64,000 nt of DNA from Nothophaeocryptopus gaeumannii (lineage: Eukaryota; Ascomycota; Dothideomycetes; Mycosphaerellales; Mycosphaerellaceae), in the NCBI GenBank assembly GCA_031771865.1, contig JASISA010000042.1, forward strand, positions 861,501-925,500, written 5' to 3'. Below are positions 52,364 through 63,809 of the stretch, piece after piece. The translations under genes and the position numbers were made by a program. How positions within the stretch are numbered: position 1 is the stretch's first letter; each line of letters opens with the position of its first letter. The notes below the pieces were generated by a model, which was not told the DNA's origin, ran no database searches, and saw nothing but the letters and a program-made list of their open reading frames with translations.

Positions 52364-53301
52364 GGTGGAAGTCCAGGAGGTAGCGAGAGGAGAAAATGCA
52401 AATTGTATAAGCCAGATCCCGAAGCGACAGTGATTAAGTACCAAGAGGAAGAGGGTTGAAGAGTCGATGCTGCTCGTCAGAATATAAGGAAAAAGCAGGA
52501 ATGACGATGTCGTTAGTAAAAATTGGCCGCGCGGAAAATACGAACCTGGTAACATCATACCAGGCGACGACCTCGTGAGTCGTGAGCGGCCAGAACACGA
52601 CCTTTCCGCGGCTCCGAAGGTGCCGGGCTCGTGTGCATGCATTAAAGTTTTCATGGTATGAGCATTTGGTGTGTAGGACTACCACCCCATCCCCTGTAGT
52701 CATCCTCCAGCGGAGAAGCGCATAAGGCTCGAGAGGAGTCAAGAGTCTAGGCCGGAACTGGAGTGAACTGTTGTCAAGAATAGCTATGACAGCGCTCTAG
52801 GCGGGCATGCGGCAAGGTACGAGTGGACGTATGCCAGGTACCAGAGCCTGTTTTTCTGCCCAAAGCATGCGTGTTTGGACCTCTTTCAAGGGGCGATAAA
52901 GCCACATCTCCCGCGATAATCGTGCTTGTGCATGTGCTTGTGCTTGGGTGTATGTGAGTGCCTCTGTGCACACCCGTGAGACTCGCGGCTGCTCGAAGGA
53001 CAAAGCGATGTGCCTTGGATGACATGTTTGCCAGATGGTGATGGAGGTGAAGGCGTGGAAGGATGTCAACGGTCAACGGTCAACGGGAGCTAGTTGTATT
53101 GACGGAACGGGCCTCGGTGGCGATCAACGCTCAACCGGCAGCTTGGCAACCGGCGATCCAGTCTCCAGATCCCGCGCGAGATTTCTGCTTGTGCCAACGG
53201 CTTCCTCATTACCGCCACGAGTCAGAAACGCTCACTGTCAACGCGCAAGGCCGGGTTATGCCAACTGCGCTACAAAACAATCTGAGCCGGACTGTCCACC
53301 G
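52364..53301. other. Divergent spacer between GH17 and DPH4
   Basis: 938 bp; it should hold both promoters. A GT-rich quasi-repeat (TGTGCATGTGCTTGTGCTTGGG) lies near 52925, and a 7-bp triple repeat at 53065-53085. No coding content supported. Confidence 0.45.
53065..53085. repeat. Three tandem copies of a 7-bp unit (GTCAACG)
   Basis: Perfect copies at 53065-53071, 53072-53078 and 53079-53085, in non-coding DNA 217 bp upstream of the DPH4 start. A short slippage-type microsatellite. Confidence 0.85.
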
Positions 53302-53793
53302 ATGGCTGATGCCCCGTTGGACTTCTACCAAATCCTTGGCTTGACTCAGAAGCAAGATGAGCAGTTCTTGACCGCAGAAGAGCTCAGGAAGGCCTACAAG
53401 CGCGCTCTGCTACACTATCATCCAGACAAAGTAAACAGTGCCCTGCCGGCTGCGAAGGAGGCGAACGTTACCATCGATGATATCGCAGAGGCAGTGAGGA
53501 CCCTTGGGGACGCCAAAATGCGCGCGCAGTATGATCGAGAATTGAAGACTCGTCGCGACGATGCTCGAGATCTTGGCAACACGCGCCACACCGGGGTGGA
53601 AACTGTCGATTTAGAGGAGCTCGATTTCGACGATGCATCCGAGAGCTGGCAGCGATCGTGTAGGTGTGGGAGTCAACCTGCATACATCGTTACAGAAGCA
53701 GAGCTGGAGAAGAACGTCGAATATGGCGAGTTGATTACCGCATGCAAGGGATGCAGTCTCTGGTTGAAGGTCCTCTTCAGTGCGGAAGAGTGA
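53302..53793 (+). CDS. DPH4: Diphthamide biosynthesis J-protein Dph4 (CSL zinc finger)
   Basis: A single-exon protein of 163 residues. Dph4 supports diphthamide synthesis on elongation factor 2, handling iron and electrons for the Dph1-Dph2 radical SAM step. The J domain covers ~6-78 with HPD at residues 40-42. The C-terminal CSL-type zinc-binding part has CRCG, the AYIVTEAELE segment and CKGC, with four cysteines for metal. The domain order (J then CSL) distinguishes it from other short J proteins. The start ATG 53302 lies directly before the FYQILGL motif; the frame is open further upstream without conservation. Its 5' region is divergent from GH17. Confidence 0.93.
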   Translation: MADAPLDFYQILGLTQKQDEQFLTAEELRKAYKRALLHYHPDKVNSALPAAKEANVTIDDIAEAVRTLGDAKMRAQYDRELKTRRDDARDLGNTRHTGVETVDLEELDFDDASESWQRSCRCGSQPAYIVTEAELEKNVEYGELITACKGCSLWLKVLFSAEE

Positions 53794-56681
53794 ATCTGAG
53801 GCCACCTGTCAGCCTCCACCGGCGAACAGCTAGCAAAACGGATGTCTTGCTCATTCGACGCTCGTTGCTTGAGGAGCTAGGATGACAACGCGTTGCAACC
53901 GATATTCTCTAGCTGGCTTCGATCCTGCGATCATAGTCTTGGGCTGTTTTGCTCATGCCTACTCTTGCAGAAGCTCCTCGCACCGCGACGGACTCGCATG
54001 GCACGGGACTGACCGCGGCCGAACGAGCCATGCGATATCAACGGTGCTCTTACCAAAGTCGTACAACACTACAGCTTCCTCATTGATCCGAGAGAACGTG
54101 CCATAGCCATGCGTTGCGCCGAGGCGCCCTGACCACCATCGGAAGCATTCTTCCATCGATCGCCAGCAACGATATGCCTGCTGTCCTCGAAAATGCGATG
54201 TGAGGCTGCGGTGCAGATGAAATCAAGAGGCCGAGATTCGGGCCTCATGGTGACACAAAGGCGTTTCGATGAGGTTGTACCAATTGTCTGCACGAGCTCA
54301 CCCCTGAGTAGAAGTTCCGGCTCTTTCTACGCTTGTCAATGGCGACAATGTCGTTGTGCGCCGCGCTCGATTCGTGGTCCGTCAAGATACAGGCTCAGGA
54401 GATGTTGCCTTCGAGATCAGGAGACACCTTGCTCGCCAGTACAGGAGCATCTGCAGTCAGCTCAGCATGTGGCAACGCCGTTCGGTTGGGGAGCGATATC
54501 GAATGACCTGAAAGAAGGGCTGTGGTATTGACAGCTCCTCTGGGTGATCTGCTTGGTTGTTCCTGGCTCGATGATCGATGCTTCTGATCAACGATGGTGT
54601 CGTATATCTTGCCACGATCGCTCAACTCCTTGGACAGCTGTCACGCTAGCAGCTGAGATTTTGCCATGACCCTCAGCTCATTCGCTTCTCGTCACTCGCT
54701 ATGCATGTCTCAGAGAATTTCCCATCCGTCACCCCGTTTACAACGCGCATGCAAACTGTTGCTGCGTCGACCGATCATCTCCGGTCTGTGACGGATCGGG
54801 AACGTACATATTCCGACATCCAGGAACCACGCACGATCACCAGTCGTTGCAGACACCGCACTCGGCCAGCTGCATCCCAGCGTCAACATGGCCACGCAAG
54901 ACTTCCATATAGACAAATCTTCTACGTGACATGGGTACATGCCATGGAGCCAGCGACATCTTCGGCCCCAGCCGTCATAATAAGAATGCAGCAGATCGGC
55001 AATGACCCATATTTCTAGCGTGAGCTTCAATCCCTACCATCGGTCATCTCCAGCGAACGAGATCTGAACATTCACTTGTCTGTAGAACACCGCCTCTCTA
55101 CAGCTGCTAGCACACCTCCCAAGACGGTAATACTGGATTGCAATTGACTTTGTATTGCCACCATTTGACTCTACTACAACAACATTCGAATCCTTCTTCA
55201 CTGCCTCTTTTCGAACACCTGCAAGGAACCCGTCAAACGCCGATTGTCTTCTTCCTTTCTCTCTTTCTTTCAGCTCTGATTGCTTCGACAAGCATTTGGA
55301 AGAATGGAGGATCCAATGGTCTTAACTATCCAGGGCAGAGACTACACGCCACGTGACTGCATTTACCCAGATCTACCTAGCGCCACTCAGCGCGATGCAG
55401 CTAGGCAAGGTCAGGATGCGTCCTGCATGTTCGAGAAGCAGCTAAGGTTCGCGGCAACGTCACGCTCCAGACAAAATTGCGAAAGAACTTGTCCTCAACA
55501 CTCGTCCCCATTCAATGGTGTTCGCAAGTGTGTTCCCGTTAAAATCCAGCATCTCCAGCGTCTAGTTGATTTGCTCGGCTCGGTTCCAGGCGATTGAACA
55601 GGCGCGTAGACTCGACGAGATAGGCTGGGGGCGTAAGGATGATGTTTCTCGCTGCTGCCCAACCGAACGATGTTCCGCAAAGCATCTAGCCGCTTGTTGT
55701 GCATGTCAGACTATGAAGGATTAAATCGTACCTCGTGGCTGGGCTGCTGAACCATATCGTCTCCCGTTCATATTTTCAGTCAACCTCTTCATATCTTCCT
55801 TCATTCGAGATCTGGTGATCGGCTCCCGCCCGGGGCTATCGCCATGATTTCCGTTTCTTCTCTCGCTGAAAGGTTCGCCGGAGTCGACTCCAGACGCCTT
55901 GTAGCGTGGTCCGCGAAACTCATTCGACCCTGTTTAGCGCTAGACGGCAGGAACTCGCCGTTAGTAGCGCCCATGAAATATCTCCGTTCTGTTTCAAGGC
56001 AATACAGATGCTGAACGCGATTCGTCAACAGCCGGCTACACTTACCGAACCAGACGCCCATTCACGAAGAGCTCGTGGAGAAAGCTTCGGGGCCGTTCGA
56101 GCCGTTGCGGATCAGTAGCAGAGGCTCGGGTGGCCCTTGTTGCTCCCTCTCCACCACAACGACTCGTTCGAAGGTTGCCACGAGTCCAGCCAGTTGGGTG
56201 TCTGTGCGGAAGTCAATAATGATGGTATCCTGAGACGAACGAGCGGACACTGGGTGACAGTGGTCGAAGCAAGTGACAGCACATCCGTCCGAAAGAGGGC
56301 AGTAAACATTGAGGTGAGAGTGTGGTTGGTGTTGAGGCCAATGCGAAGGTTGGAGTGTTTGTATGCGATTTTGGGAGTAGTAACACATGGCCCTCCACTT
56401 TGTTTGGTATCGATGCTCTCGCTACGAAACATTACTAGATTACGAGGGGACGTTGGCAGCGCCAGCACTGCCATGAGCGCGGAAAGGGATGTTTACCACC
56501 CTTTCTGACGAGTCTATTGTCTCTTGGTTGGCCGTCGATATGCGAGAAGGTTGTGAAAATGCGTAGCGCTCAGTAACAAGCTGAACGCAGGTAACGTTGC
56601 TGGGTATCGATGCTCAATGATGCTTTTTTATGGGTTGAAGCTCAAAGGAATTGGGGGGAAATGGTCTCCCTCAGCGACTGG
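53794..56681. other. Gene-poor region
   Basis: About 2.9 kb with only short, unsupported frames on both strands. Nothing with a domain or plausible splice structure was found. No terminal repeats or transposon motifs seen. Confidence 0.4.
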
Positions 56682-57704
56682 TCATTGCGCTTGCGCTTGC
56701 AGACCCAGCAGAAATAGTCTTCGATCAGGTCGAGGGTGTCGGATGGAAGCTGCGAATGCTCCTGGAGGAAAGTAGAGAGGGCCTCCTGTGATCTCTGCAG
56801 CGTTCACATCAAGCCAGAGAAGGGTGCGCTCCAGCAAACCATTCAATCCCAGTGCTTGAAGTCCGCCTCGTAGGCTCACCATCCTCTGCAGTCCGGTCAT
56901 GTGGGTATGAAAGATCTCCCGCTGGCCAAAGAGCAGCTCATAAGTAGCCAATTTGCCAACTGCTGCGATTATTCGGTCGCTCGTAGCACGACCTCCTTCC
57001 CTGTGGTCTTGCAATGCGCGGTTTACTTCTTGAATCGCCATGCCTCGGAGTTGTAGCATGTTGATTCCGTGGGAGTTGTCGCCGCGCAGCTTGGCGTAAT
57101 GGGCTGCACTGGTCAGCATCAGCGCACGCAGACAGGCGGCGTCCGTGAAGACCAGGCCCAAGAAATGTGTTCGAAGCAACTGCCGTGAAGCAGCGTCTGT
57201 CTCCGGAAGATCGATAGCCATGAAGTTGGAGTAGTGATCCTGGATTCCGTCAGCTTCACACTCATGGTTGACGGTCAGACTACGATGTCTACTCACCATG
57301 ACGGGGCGCAGCCACGGATGCCATGCCTCCGGATAGACTTCGAGTGGGTTGATTCGAGAGGCAGGTGCTGCGCTCGCAGTTGGCGAGACTGGTGAGGATG
57401 CTTCACGGCTGCTCGTTTCGGCCTCTGACACCCCTGGAGACCCTCCGGACGGCGTTCGATCGAAAGGTACGCTCAGCGTTTGAGAAGGGTCCTGTTGGCT
57501 GGATTCATGCTGGGACCGCCGTGCCTGCTCAGCTACTCGCTGTCTCTGTCTCTCGTGCTGCTTCGTGGTGACGTGGCTGCGGACGTTTCGTCGAGTTTGA
57601 GCATTTTTTGCATCCTTGGGGTGCGAGAAGTTGAGGAATCGAAAATCGATCCCGTCGGGCTGTGATGATTTGCTACCTGAGGCAGCGTCAGCGTCGTCGG
57701 ACAT
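56682..57704 (-). CDS. Fungal transcription-factor-like protein lacking a zinc cluster
   Basis: A single-exon protein of 340 residues. Residues 18-55 contain the DFRFLNFSHPKDAKNAQTRR and VRSHVT pattern seen in many fungal transcription-factor-domain proteins (Fungal_trans_2-like). There is no Zn2Cys6 cluster. Residues ~120-330 are the helical regulatory-like domain. Clear segments are LRTHFLGLVFTDAACLRALML, GMAIQEVNRALQDH and the HMTGLQRMVSLRGGL helix. The C-terminus (LLLGLQAQAQ) is short compared with full-length relatives of 450 or more residues, suggesting a truncated or diverged end. I use ATG 57704 because the preceding frame to 57860 lacks homology-like content. Function unknown; it could act as a co-regulator or be a decaying gene. 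Confidence 0.65.
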   Translation of the reverse strand: MSDDADAASGSKSSQPDGIDFRFLNFSHPKDAKNAQTRRNVRSHVTTKQHERQRQRVAEQARRSQHESSQQDPSQTLSVPFDRTPSGGSPGVSEAETSSREASSPVSPTASAAPASRINPLEVYPEAWHPWLRPVMVSRHRSLTVNHECEADGIQDHYSNFMAIDLPETDAASRQLLRTHFLGLVFTDAACLRALMLTSAAHYAKLRGDNSHGINMLQLRGMAIQEVNRALQDHREGGRATSDRIIAAVGKLATYELLFGQREIFHTHMTGLQRMVSLRGGLQALGLNGLLERTLLWLDVNAAEITGGPLYFPPGAFAASIRHPRPDRRLFLLGLQAQAQ

Positions 57705-59562
57705 TGTCCCGGTGAAGGAAGTGATGTGAAGGAGAAGACGTACTGACACTCTCGGACCGGCTAGAAGCCGGCGAGGCAGATCCGCCTCCCGCAGATTGAC
57801 TTCGTGATAGCTCGGCAGTGCGTTGGCTGACCATGATTGCTCCGTGTTCCAATTCAACAAAGCGGAAGTGGCTTTCTACAGATCAGTAGTGTCCTGGAAG
57901 TCAAATTGATATATGTAAGAAATACTGGCTCGATTGTCAGGGGTCGTTTTCGTGGTTGCTCTCACAGCAGCATCTTGGGAGCTGGACCAGGGCGCATGGC
58001 TTCAATACTTCTGTGTCGGTCATACAATTGGGGAATTGGTGGCGACCGTTTCGTGTGCCAATGCAGGCTCGTAAGGCAGAGTGCCCCAGAAATGATTCCG
58101 CTCTAGGATCTTCGCAGGAGGGAGGTCGGCAATGGGTTCTGTGGCTCTTCAATGGCGGCCGAGGTGAACGGTCAAGTGAGACCATTGTGCAATAACTCTC
58201 GCCCTGCGAGGTCATTGGCCTAAGGCGCTGACGAGATGCAGACGCTCTAGCGCGCTGTCTGTGAGTCGTTCAGAAGCTACCGTTCCGGAAGACTCCAGTG
58301 TACACATTAGGTCCGTTTACGTTGACCAGTACAGCTGGCGCCGGAAGTAGTGCGCCTCAGCCGTCGAGACATAGCTGCGAAAGGAGCAGCAATTGCCACT
58401 CCTCCGTGGCGATGGAGCTGAACCAAGAGCCCGCCCGTCCGCTGTGGAGAGAGTATTGCTAGCGCAATCGAACTCGCGGCCTTGCCACTAGAGCAAGATC
58501 ATTGGCTGCGAAGGTAATTCTGCAATGCCCTTGCTGAGCTGCAGTACTACGGTAAGTTGACGTGCCGCCGGTGGAGCCAAAGGGAGGCCCATTCGGAGAG
58601 TATTGGCGCGCGCGCACACCATAGTAGAAGGTGGTTCATCGACCACAGCGGGCGAAGCGGTCACGGCGAAGCATCTCTCAGGGCATTCTGCACGATCCGC
58701 GATCGCGTAGTACGCAAGCTTCCCACCGACCGGGCAACAGTGTCGTGCGGACCACAAATGGAGCGGAGACGGCCATATGAGCGCTCCACTGCACGGCCGG
58801 CTATGAGTGGTTGCTAGCCGGTACGGTTTGGGGCGATGCGCTGGACGCAAGAGCCCGAGTAAGGTTAGGAGGATGGGCCAAAGCGCCCCAGCTCGTCGTG
58901 ACGGGATTGGCGAGGCGGTGCACGTGTGAGCCGAGCACAGCAGCCTTGTCATGGCGCAGACTCCGCAGAGCCTCCACTCTCACACCTCTCACTCCCCTCA
59001 CCTCTCTCGCCGCGACGCGCTCGGGGGTGAGCGGCGGCGGGTGGCTTCTGCGTGCCGTATGCACAGTCGGCTGTCTTCCGCAGCCGGACGCCCTGCGCGT
59101 CCCTTTCGCTGTTCGCCAAGCGAGACCCGCTTGCGTGAACGCAGTGGGTGAGACCAGCAGCGCGTGCGGGTGTGATTCTGGGCAGCATGGATTTTGGATG
59201 TGAGGTCGACGGAGCGAGCGATGTGACGATATCGATGTGCGAAGAACGATGGTCGGTGCGACCGTTCCAAGCCGTTGTTTCGGGTCGTTTACAGAGCGAT
59301 TGCGACGCGATTAGCTTTGTGGCTCGGCACGGGACCGAGGACCCTTGCCAATGCTCAGTCCAACACTCCCTGCCGCGACGTTCCGTGTACAGCTGCCTGC
59401 CTGCGGAACGCCCATAACGAAGTGATGCTTATACAATAATAGAGTGCCGGGGCGGTTCATCGGTATAGATATGCAACTTGCCGTCCGTATTGGCCTGACC
59501 GGGAACTCGTGACACAACAGGCATTTGAAATTTGGGCAGCACACAACAGCAACGTAACCGTT
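57705..59562. other. GC-rich spacer with no supported gene
   Basis: About 1.86 kb. A tRNA-like stretch near 58465-58505 does not fold properly (see rejected items). The 58800-59300 part is CG-rich with overlapping frames on all strands, so long frames there are expected by chance. Confidence 0.4.
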
Positions 59563-60138
59563 ATGACGGCGGCAACGGTGGGCACCGCGGTTGATCAGCC
59601 CGTGAGGTCACACAGCGGACGCCGCTCCAGCAGGAACAAGAAAAAAGATCCATTCTGGGAGCTGTCAGACGAAACCGTCAGGGTGACCGCCCAGCCATCT
59701 CCGAGCGCACACGGCGAGCCCCATTCAGAGTCGCTTCTCGCTGATGTACGTGGTGCACTCTCTCTGGGAAGAGCCCTATTCACATATTGACTTCTCCTCC
59801 AGTTGGTGTGGACACCTATCAATGTGATCGGCTTCATTTTGTCGCTATCTCTCGTCGAACGGCAACAGCGCCAATGGCGTCTATCACAGCACGCCCAACC
59901 TGCGGAAGCAGAAACAAGACGCTGGTGGTTCTCTAGTCCCGAGCCATATCAGGACGCCAAAGGTACGACGTGGCGTCCGCATTATTCCTGGAAGCGTCGG
60001 GGAATCGCCAAAATGCAGATCAGCGACGTGCTCGAAATGAGAGGCAGAGTAGTGGTGGCGCTTGCTGCATGGTCGCTGCTTGGTTCACTCGCATGCGCAT
60101 ACACCATTCGACGAGCGTATGCTTGGGCCTTTGCTTAA
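59563..60138 (+). CDS. Unrecognised small membrane protein, two exons
   Basis: Exons 59563-59745 and 59803-60138 give 172 residues. A 57-bp intron with GTACGT donor and CCAG acceptor joins the two frames. The N-terminal ~60 residues are Ser/Arg/Lys-rich and disordered, with a basic patch (GRRSSRNKKKD). A first hydrophobic segment (VWTPINVIGFILSLSLV) begins exon 2. A Trp/Arg/Pro-rich loop and a basic segment follow, then a second hydrophobic segment (VVVALAAWSLLGSLACAYTI) near the C-terminus. It therefore resembles a two-pass membrane protein. I recognise no family. In-frame translation across the intron and the two clean membrane helices support a real gene. Confidence 0.5.
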
Positions 60139-62319
60139 TGTTAGCGAGTTGGACTTGGGGGCATCAAAGCTCAGTTGTCTCTTTTGGGATTCTGGAAGCA
60201 CTGCATTGGGAATGTAGTGCATATTTTACATCCCGCAGAAGTGTGGAATGGCATCTTCTCTGAATTTGCCTGTTGGCTATGCGATTGGTCGGCCGTCTGG
60301 AGCCAGGCGTTTGGCGGTTCCTGTCAAAGACGGCTCTACGTTTCAAACCCGTAACCTTCTCTAGAGCTTCTGCATCCTTCTGAGTTTCTAGCGATTGCCA
60401 TTGGGCTGGAAGGGACCATGATGGACATCTTGTGTATATCGATGAGCTTCACGGGAAGACACCGCTCATTGGTCGATGTTTGCCGCGACATGAACTCAAG
60501 ACCCCTGTGCCAATTCAACGAAAGTTCTGGGTACGCAATCTTATTTAGCTAATGCAAAGTTTTGATCTCGCCCGCAGACTGCAAGAGGGGTCTGGACTTC
60601 CAGCTCGGCATGTCACTGCTTGACGATCTCAAATGTCCAGTCGCTGGAGCAGAATTTCGCCTTCCCAGTATTGTCTAGGCCAGTGATTACTGATATCCTC
60701 ATCATAAGCTGCCGTAGCGTTTGTTTGTGCAGGTCTGTCAGTCACGGAGAAGCATACTTTGACGGGCGCACGCGGTATCAGAGACGAATCTCTACGACTG
60801 CTGAATGCGCTTCCAAACGCACGGGGAGGCGGCCTCTGGCCCAAAAACCCCTTAGGACACAGGTCTTCAGGTGTGGGTCTATACTGGTCGGCTCCGATGT
60901 CGAAAAATCGCATACTCCCCAATATTGCATGTTCTAGAACACAAGAATGAGCCCTTTCCACGACAAATTGCCTTTACGCGAGACGCGCTTGACCTCGGCT
61001 CCATTGCATGCTCGCCATAGTTGTTATATGATGGAGGAGTCGGCACCAGCATCAAACATAGGTATGGCTTTGAAGCCACTTTGGCAACTGCGTGATCAGG
61101 AAAATGGGGCTGTTTCTTTGGGAGATGAGTGTCATGACATGAGCTGATCATCTCAGAACCGAGCAGTGCCCAGGGAGCGCAGGAATACTCATGGTCAAGA
61201 GACGCGAACAGACGGTCACCATCTGACCATCGCTCAACTGCCTGGACGATGAAGTCTTCCTTCTCGTGATGAATGAGTTTCGAGACATCACGGAGCCACG
61301 CAGTCCAGAAGAATCGGGAGATGCAGCGCCTGCTCAAAGCCTACTCCGTAATTAGCCATCGGCCAGTGGTGGAAATGAAGATATGAGGTTGCTGTGGTGT
61401 CAAAGTGCCAGACGAAGCGCTCATGCCGCTCCCTGGACGAACTCCTCTTTTCACATCCGTTATTCGCAGGTCTTGCGTGCCGCATGCTCCTGTCGCTCGA
61501 ATGCTGGACAACCACTGAGATGCATGACAGCGAAGCTACCGCGTTGAGTGGCCCAAAACGACCAATAAAAAGCACTTCGACATACTCTGGTCAAACACAG
61601 CGTGATCTGCAGCATTGCAGCTCTCGCGTCGGAAGCACCGAGGTGGTTGGCAGTGCAAGAGGCGCCTTTGCGAATCGCCAGAGGATGTCAATAGATGCAG
61701 CCTGCATTCGCGATGACAGTGAGCAACACACCTCATCAAGCTTCGACATCGCCGCCGCCGCCATGCAACTGCTCCGATGATCGGGTCGTCTGCGATTTTG
61801 TGGATGGCGAAGGGGAGAGCACGCGCGCGCTGGTCTGGTTCAAATGGTCATGCAGATCATCAAGTCATGCATGCTTCCTCCCGCTGTGGCCGTCAACCGT
61901 CAACTGCGGACCCCTGATCTCATTGTTGACTGAAGAAAGTCGTGGCTGCCTTGAGAGGATTGTCGTTGATGCCTGGGACCGCAATTCTGCGCGCGGAACG
62001 TTGCAACTTAGCAGGTGTTGTCGATGTTGACAAAGCGCTGTATAAGAGTCCCACTACCAGAGTGTTGCGGAAGTGTTGTCGCACAAAACCTCATCGTCGT
62101 TGTCCCGACGACGAGGACTTTCGGCGCAAGAGGGAGTGTGAACTTTGCCGCTGATACACTTTTGCAGACCCTACCGAAAATAGCCTTGGAGCGCGAAATC
62201 CAAACCAGCATCCGCGACCAACGCGTGAGCTTCACCTCCTGACCAGCCTGTGAGCGTGTCGCAGACCCGTGGTGTGCTATTAAACACCCAAGGTTCTCAT
62301 AATCCCGACCGACACCACC
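60139..62319. other. Gene-poor region upstream of the LYAR-type gene
   Basis: About 2.2 kb. The longest frame is a 152-codon minus-strand frame at 60879-61337, without a recognisable domain or splice partner. The right end holds the LYAR-type promoter. Confidence 0.4.
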
Positions 62320-63809
62320 ATGGTTTCCTTCTCCTGTGAGGTACTTTGATGGCCTTCTGCAATGCGCAGCCTGTGAAGCGTGCTGATTTATTGTCATAGG
62401 GCTGCGGCGATGTCTTGACGAAAAAGAAACTGGATGGCCACTATAGGCAATGCTACGCTCCTTTCACGTGTCTCGATTGCATGAACTGTTTCCAAGGAAT
62501 GAGCTGGAAATCGCATACGTCCTGCATCAGCGAAGCACAGAAGTACCAAGGCCATCTGTACAGGCCTGAGAAGGAGAACAAGAAAGGGAAGAGCGAGAAG
62601 CGAAGGTCTACGAACGGCAACGCAGACTCGCAAGCCATGATCCCAAAGGGCGCGTACGTGGAAGATACACTGGAAGGGGACGATATGAATGCTGTGGCTG
62701 TTCTGGACGTGCCTCCAAGAGCACCTACACCACCGCCAGTTGCGGAGCCAGTGGGCGAGCTCCCGGACACTATCAATGTTTTCGACTACCTGGTCAGCGA
62801 TGCAACTCCGAAGGCTGTCCAGCTTGGTGCTCCAGATGGGCGGAGAATGCTGGAACAAACAACCCCGTACGTCAATGCGGCTGGGTCTCAGCACTCGCAG
62901 TTCTCGAACGGCAACGGCTCGTCGTACCTGTCAAATGGATACTCGTACGGCAATGCACCCGTTCAGCCGGGCTTTGATCGATACGACTCCTTGAACAACA
63001 TGACGGAGTCGCAACAGTCATTCGTGACGCCAGCGCCAAAAGAGCATCGGAAGGAGAAGAGAGACAAAAAGGGCACGGAGAAGAGTGGGTCTAAACGAAA
63101 GCGTAACGTGGAAGATCTGGATTTGTCGAGCGTCAAGCGGCCTGTATCAAGAGACGAGGCCATGCATGATGCGCCCGCGACCGGTGCACGGACGCTGCAT
63201 TCCGGACTCACTGGTGGCTTGAGCCGATTGATCACCGACTCTGAGTTTCAAAGTGACCGGATCGATGCTGGGCCAACGCCCATCAGTCCATCAAAGAGAA
63301 GCAAGCGCGAGAAGGACGTCAAAGAGTCCAGGAGCTCAAAAGAAGATAGGAGGAAGTCCTCTTATGTGTCTTACAGCACAACTAAAGCCCCTTCCGGCAA
63401 AGAGGATAAGCGCCGGCGATCTCGCAGTCTGGAGCGCGAACGTCACCACGAGAGGCACGAAAAGCGTGACAAGCCACGGAAGAGCCAGCGTGATGACTCA
63501 GTGTCATCTGAGGAACGTTCTCGAGTGAATCGCAGAACCAAGGCCATTGAGTATCCAGACAGGCCAGAGTCGGCGCAGCCAACTGCGAACAATGCCATGG
63601 TATCATACAATGCTCGCGCAGAAATGTTCCTCTCCTTCATCAATAAGGGACCCGATAGCGAACGTGGCGTTTCCATGAACAAGGCGCTGAAACGATACCA
63701 TCGTGAGAGAGACGTCCGAGGCGAGGAGAAGGAGGACGAAGACAAGGAGTTGTGGAAGTCCTTGCGCATGCGACGCAACTCCAGGGGCGAGATTGTTCTG
63801 TTCATTTAA
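62320..63809 (+). CDS. LYAR-type C2HC zinc-finger nucleolar protein
   Basis: Exons 62320-62340 and 62400-63809 give 476 residues. The first exon encodes only MVSFSCE. The two LYAR-type zinc fingers use Cys6, Cys9, His21, Cys25 and Cys31, Cys34, His46, Cys49, as in fungal and animal LYAR proteins. The remainder is long, disordered and basic: Lys/Ser/Arg-rich with KRKR, KRSKREK and KEDKRRRSRS clusters, and a conserved-looking C-terminal motif (MFLSFINKGPDSERGVSMN followed by a Trp/Arg helix). It is probably a nucleolar RNA/ribosome-biogenesis or chromatin protein. The 59-bp intron (GTACTT donor) rebuilds the first finger. The fungal member is much longer than the zinc-finger core; the function of its tail is unknown. 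Confidence 0.85.

Noticed and set aside
58465..58505. tRNA-like stretch on the minus strand (B-box-like GAGTTCGATTGC with an adjacent 5-bp stem around a TCTAGTG loop)
   Set aside because: Only the anticodon-like hairpin forms well; the T-arm lacks the required G53-C61 pair, no matching acceptor stem is present, and the A-box match and spacing are poor. At most a tRNA fragment.
60879..61337. 152-codon minus-strand frame with partly protein-like sequence
   Set aside because: No domain, no supporting splice partner, and a composition expected by chance in this GC-balanced region.
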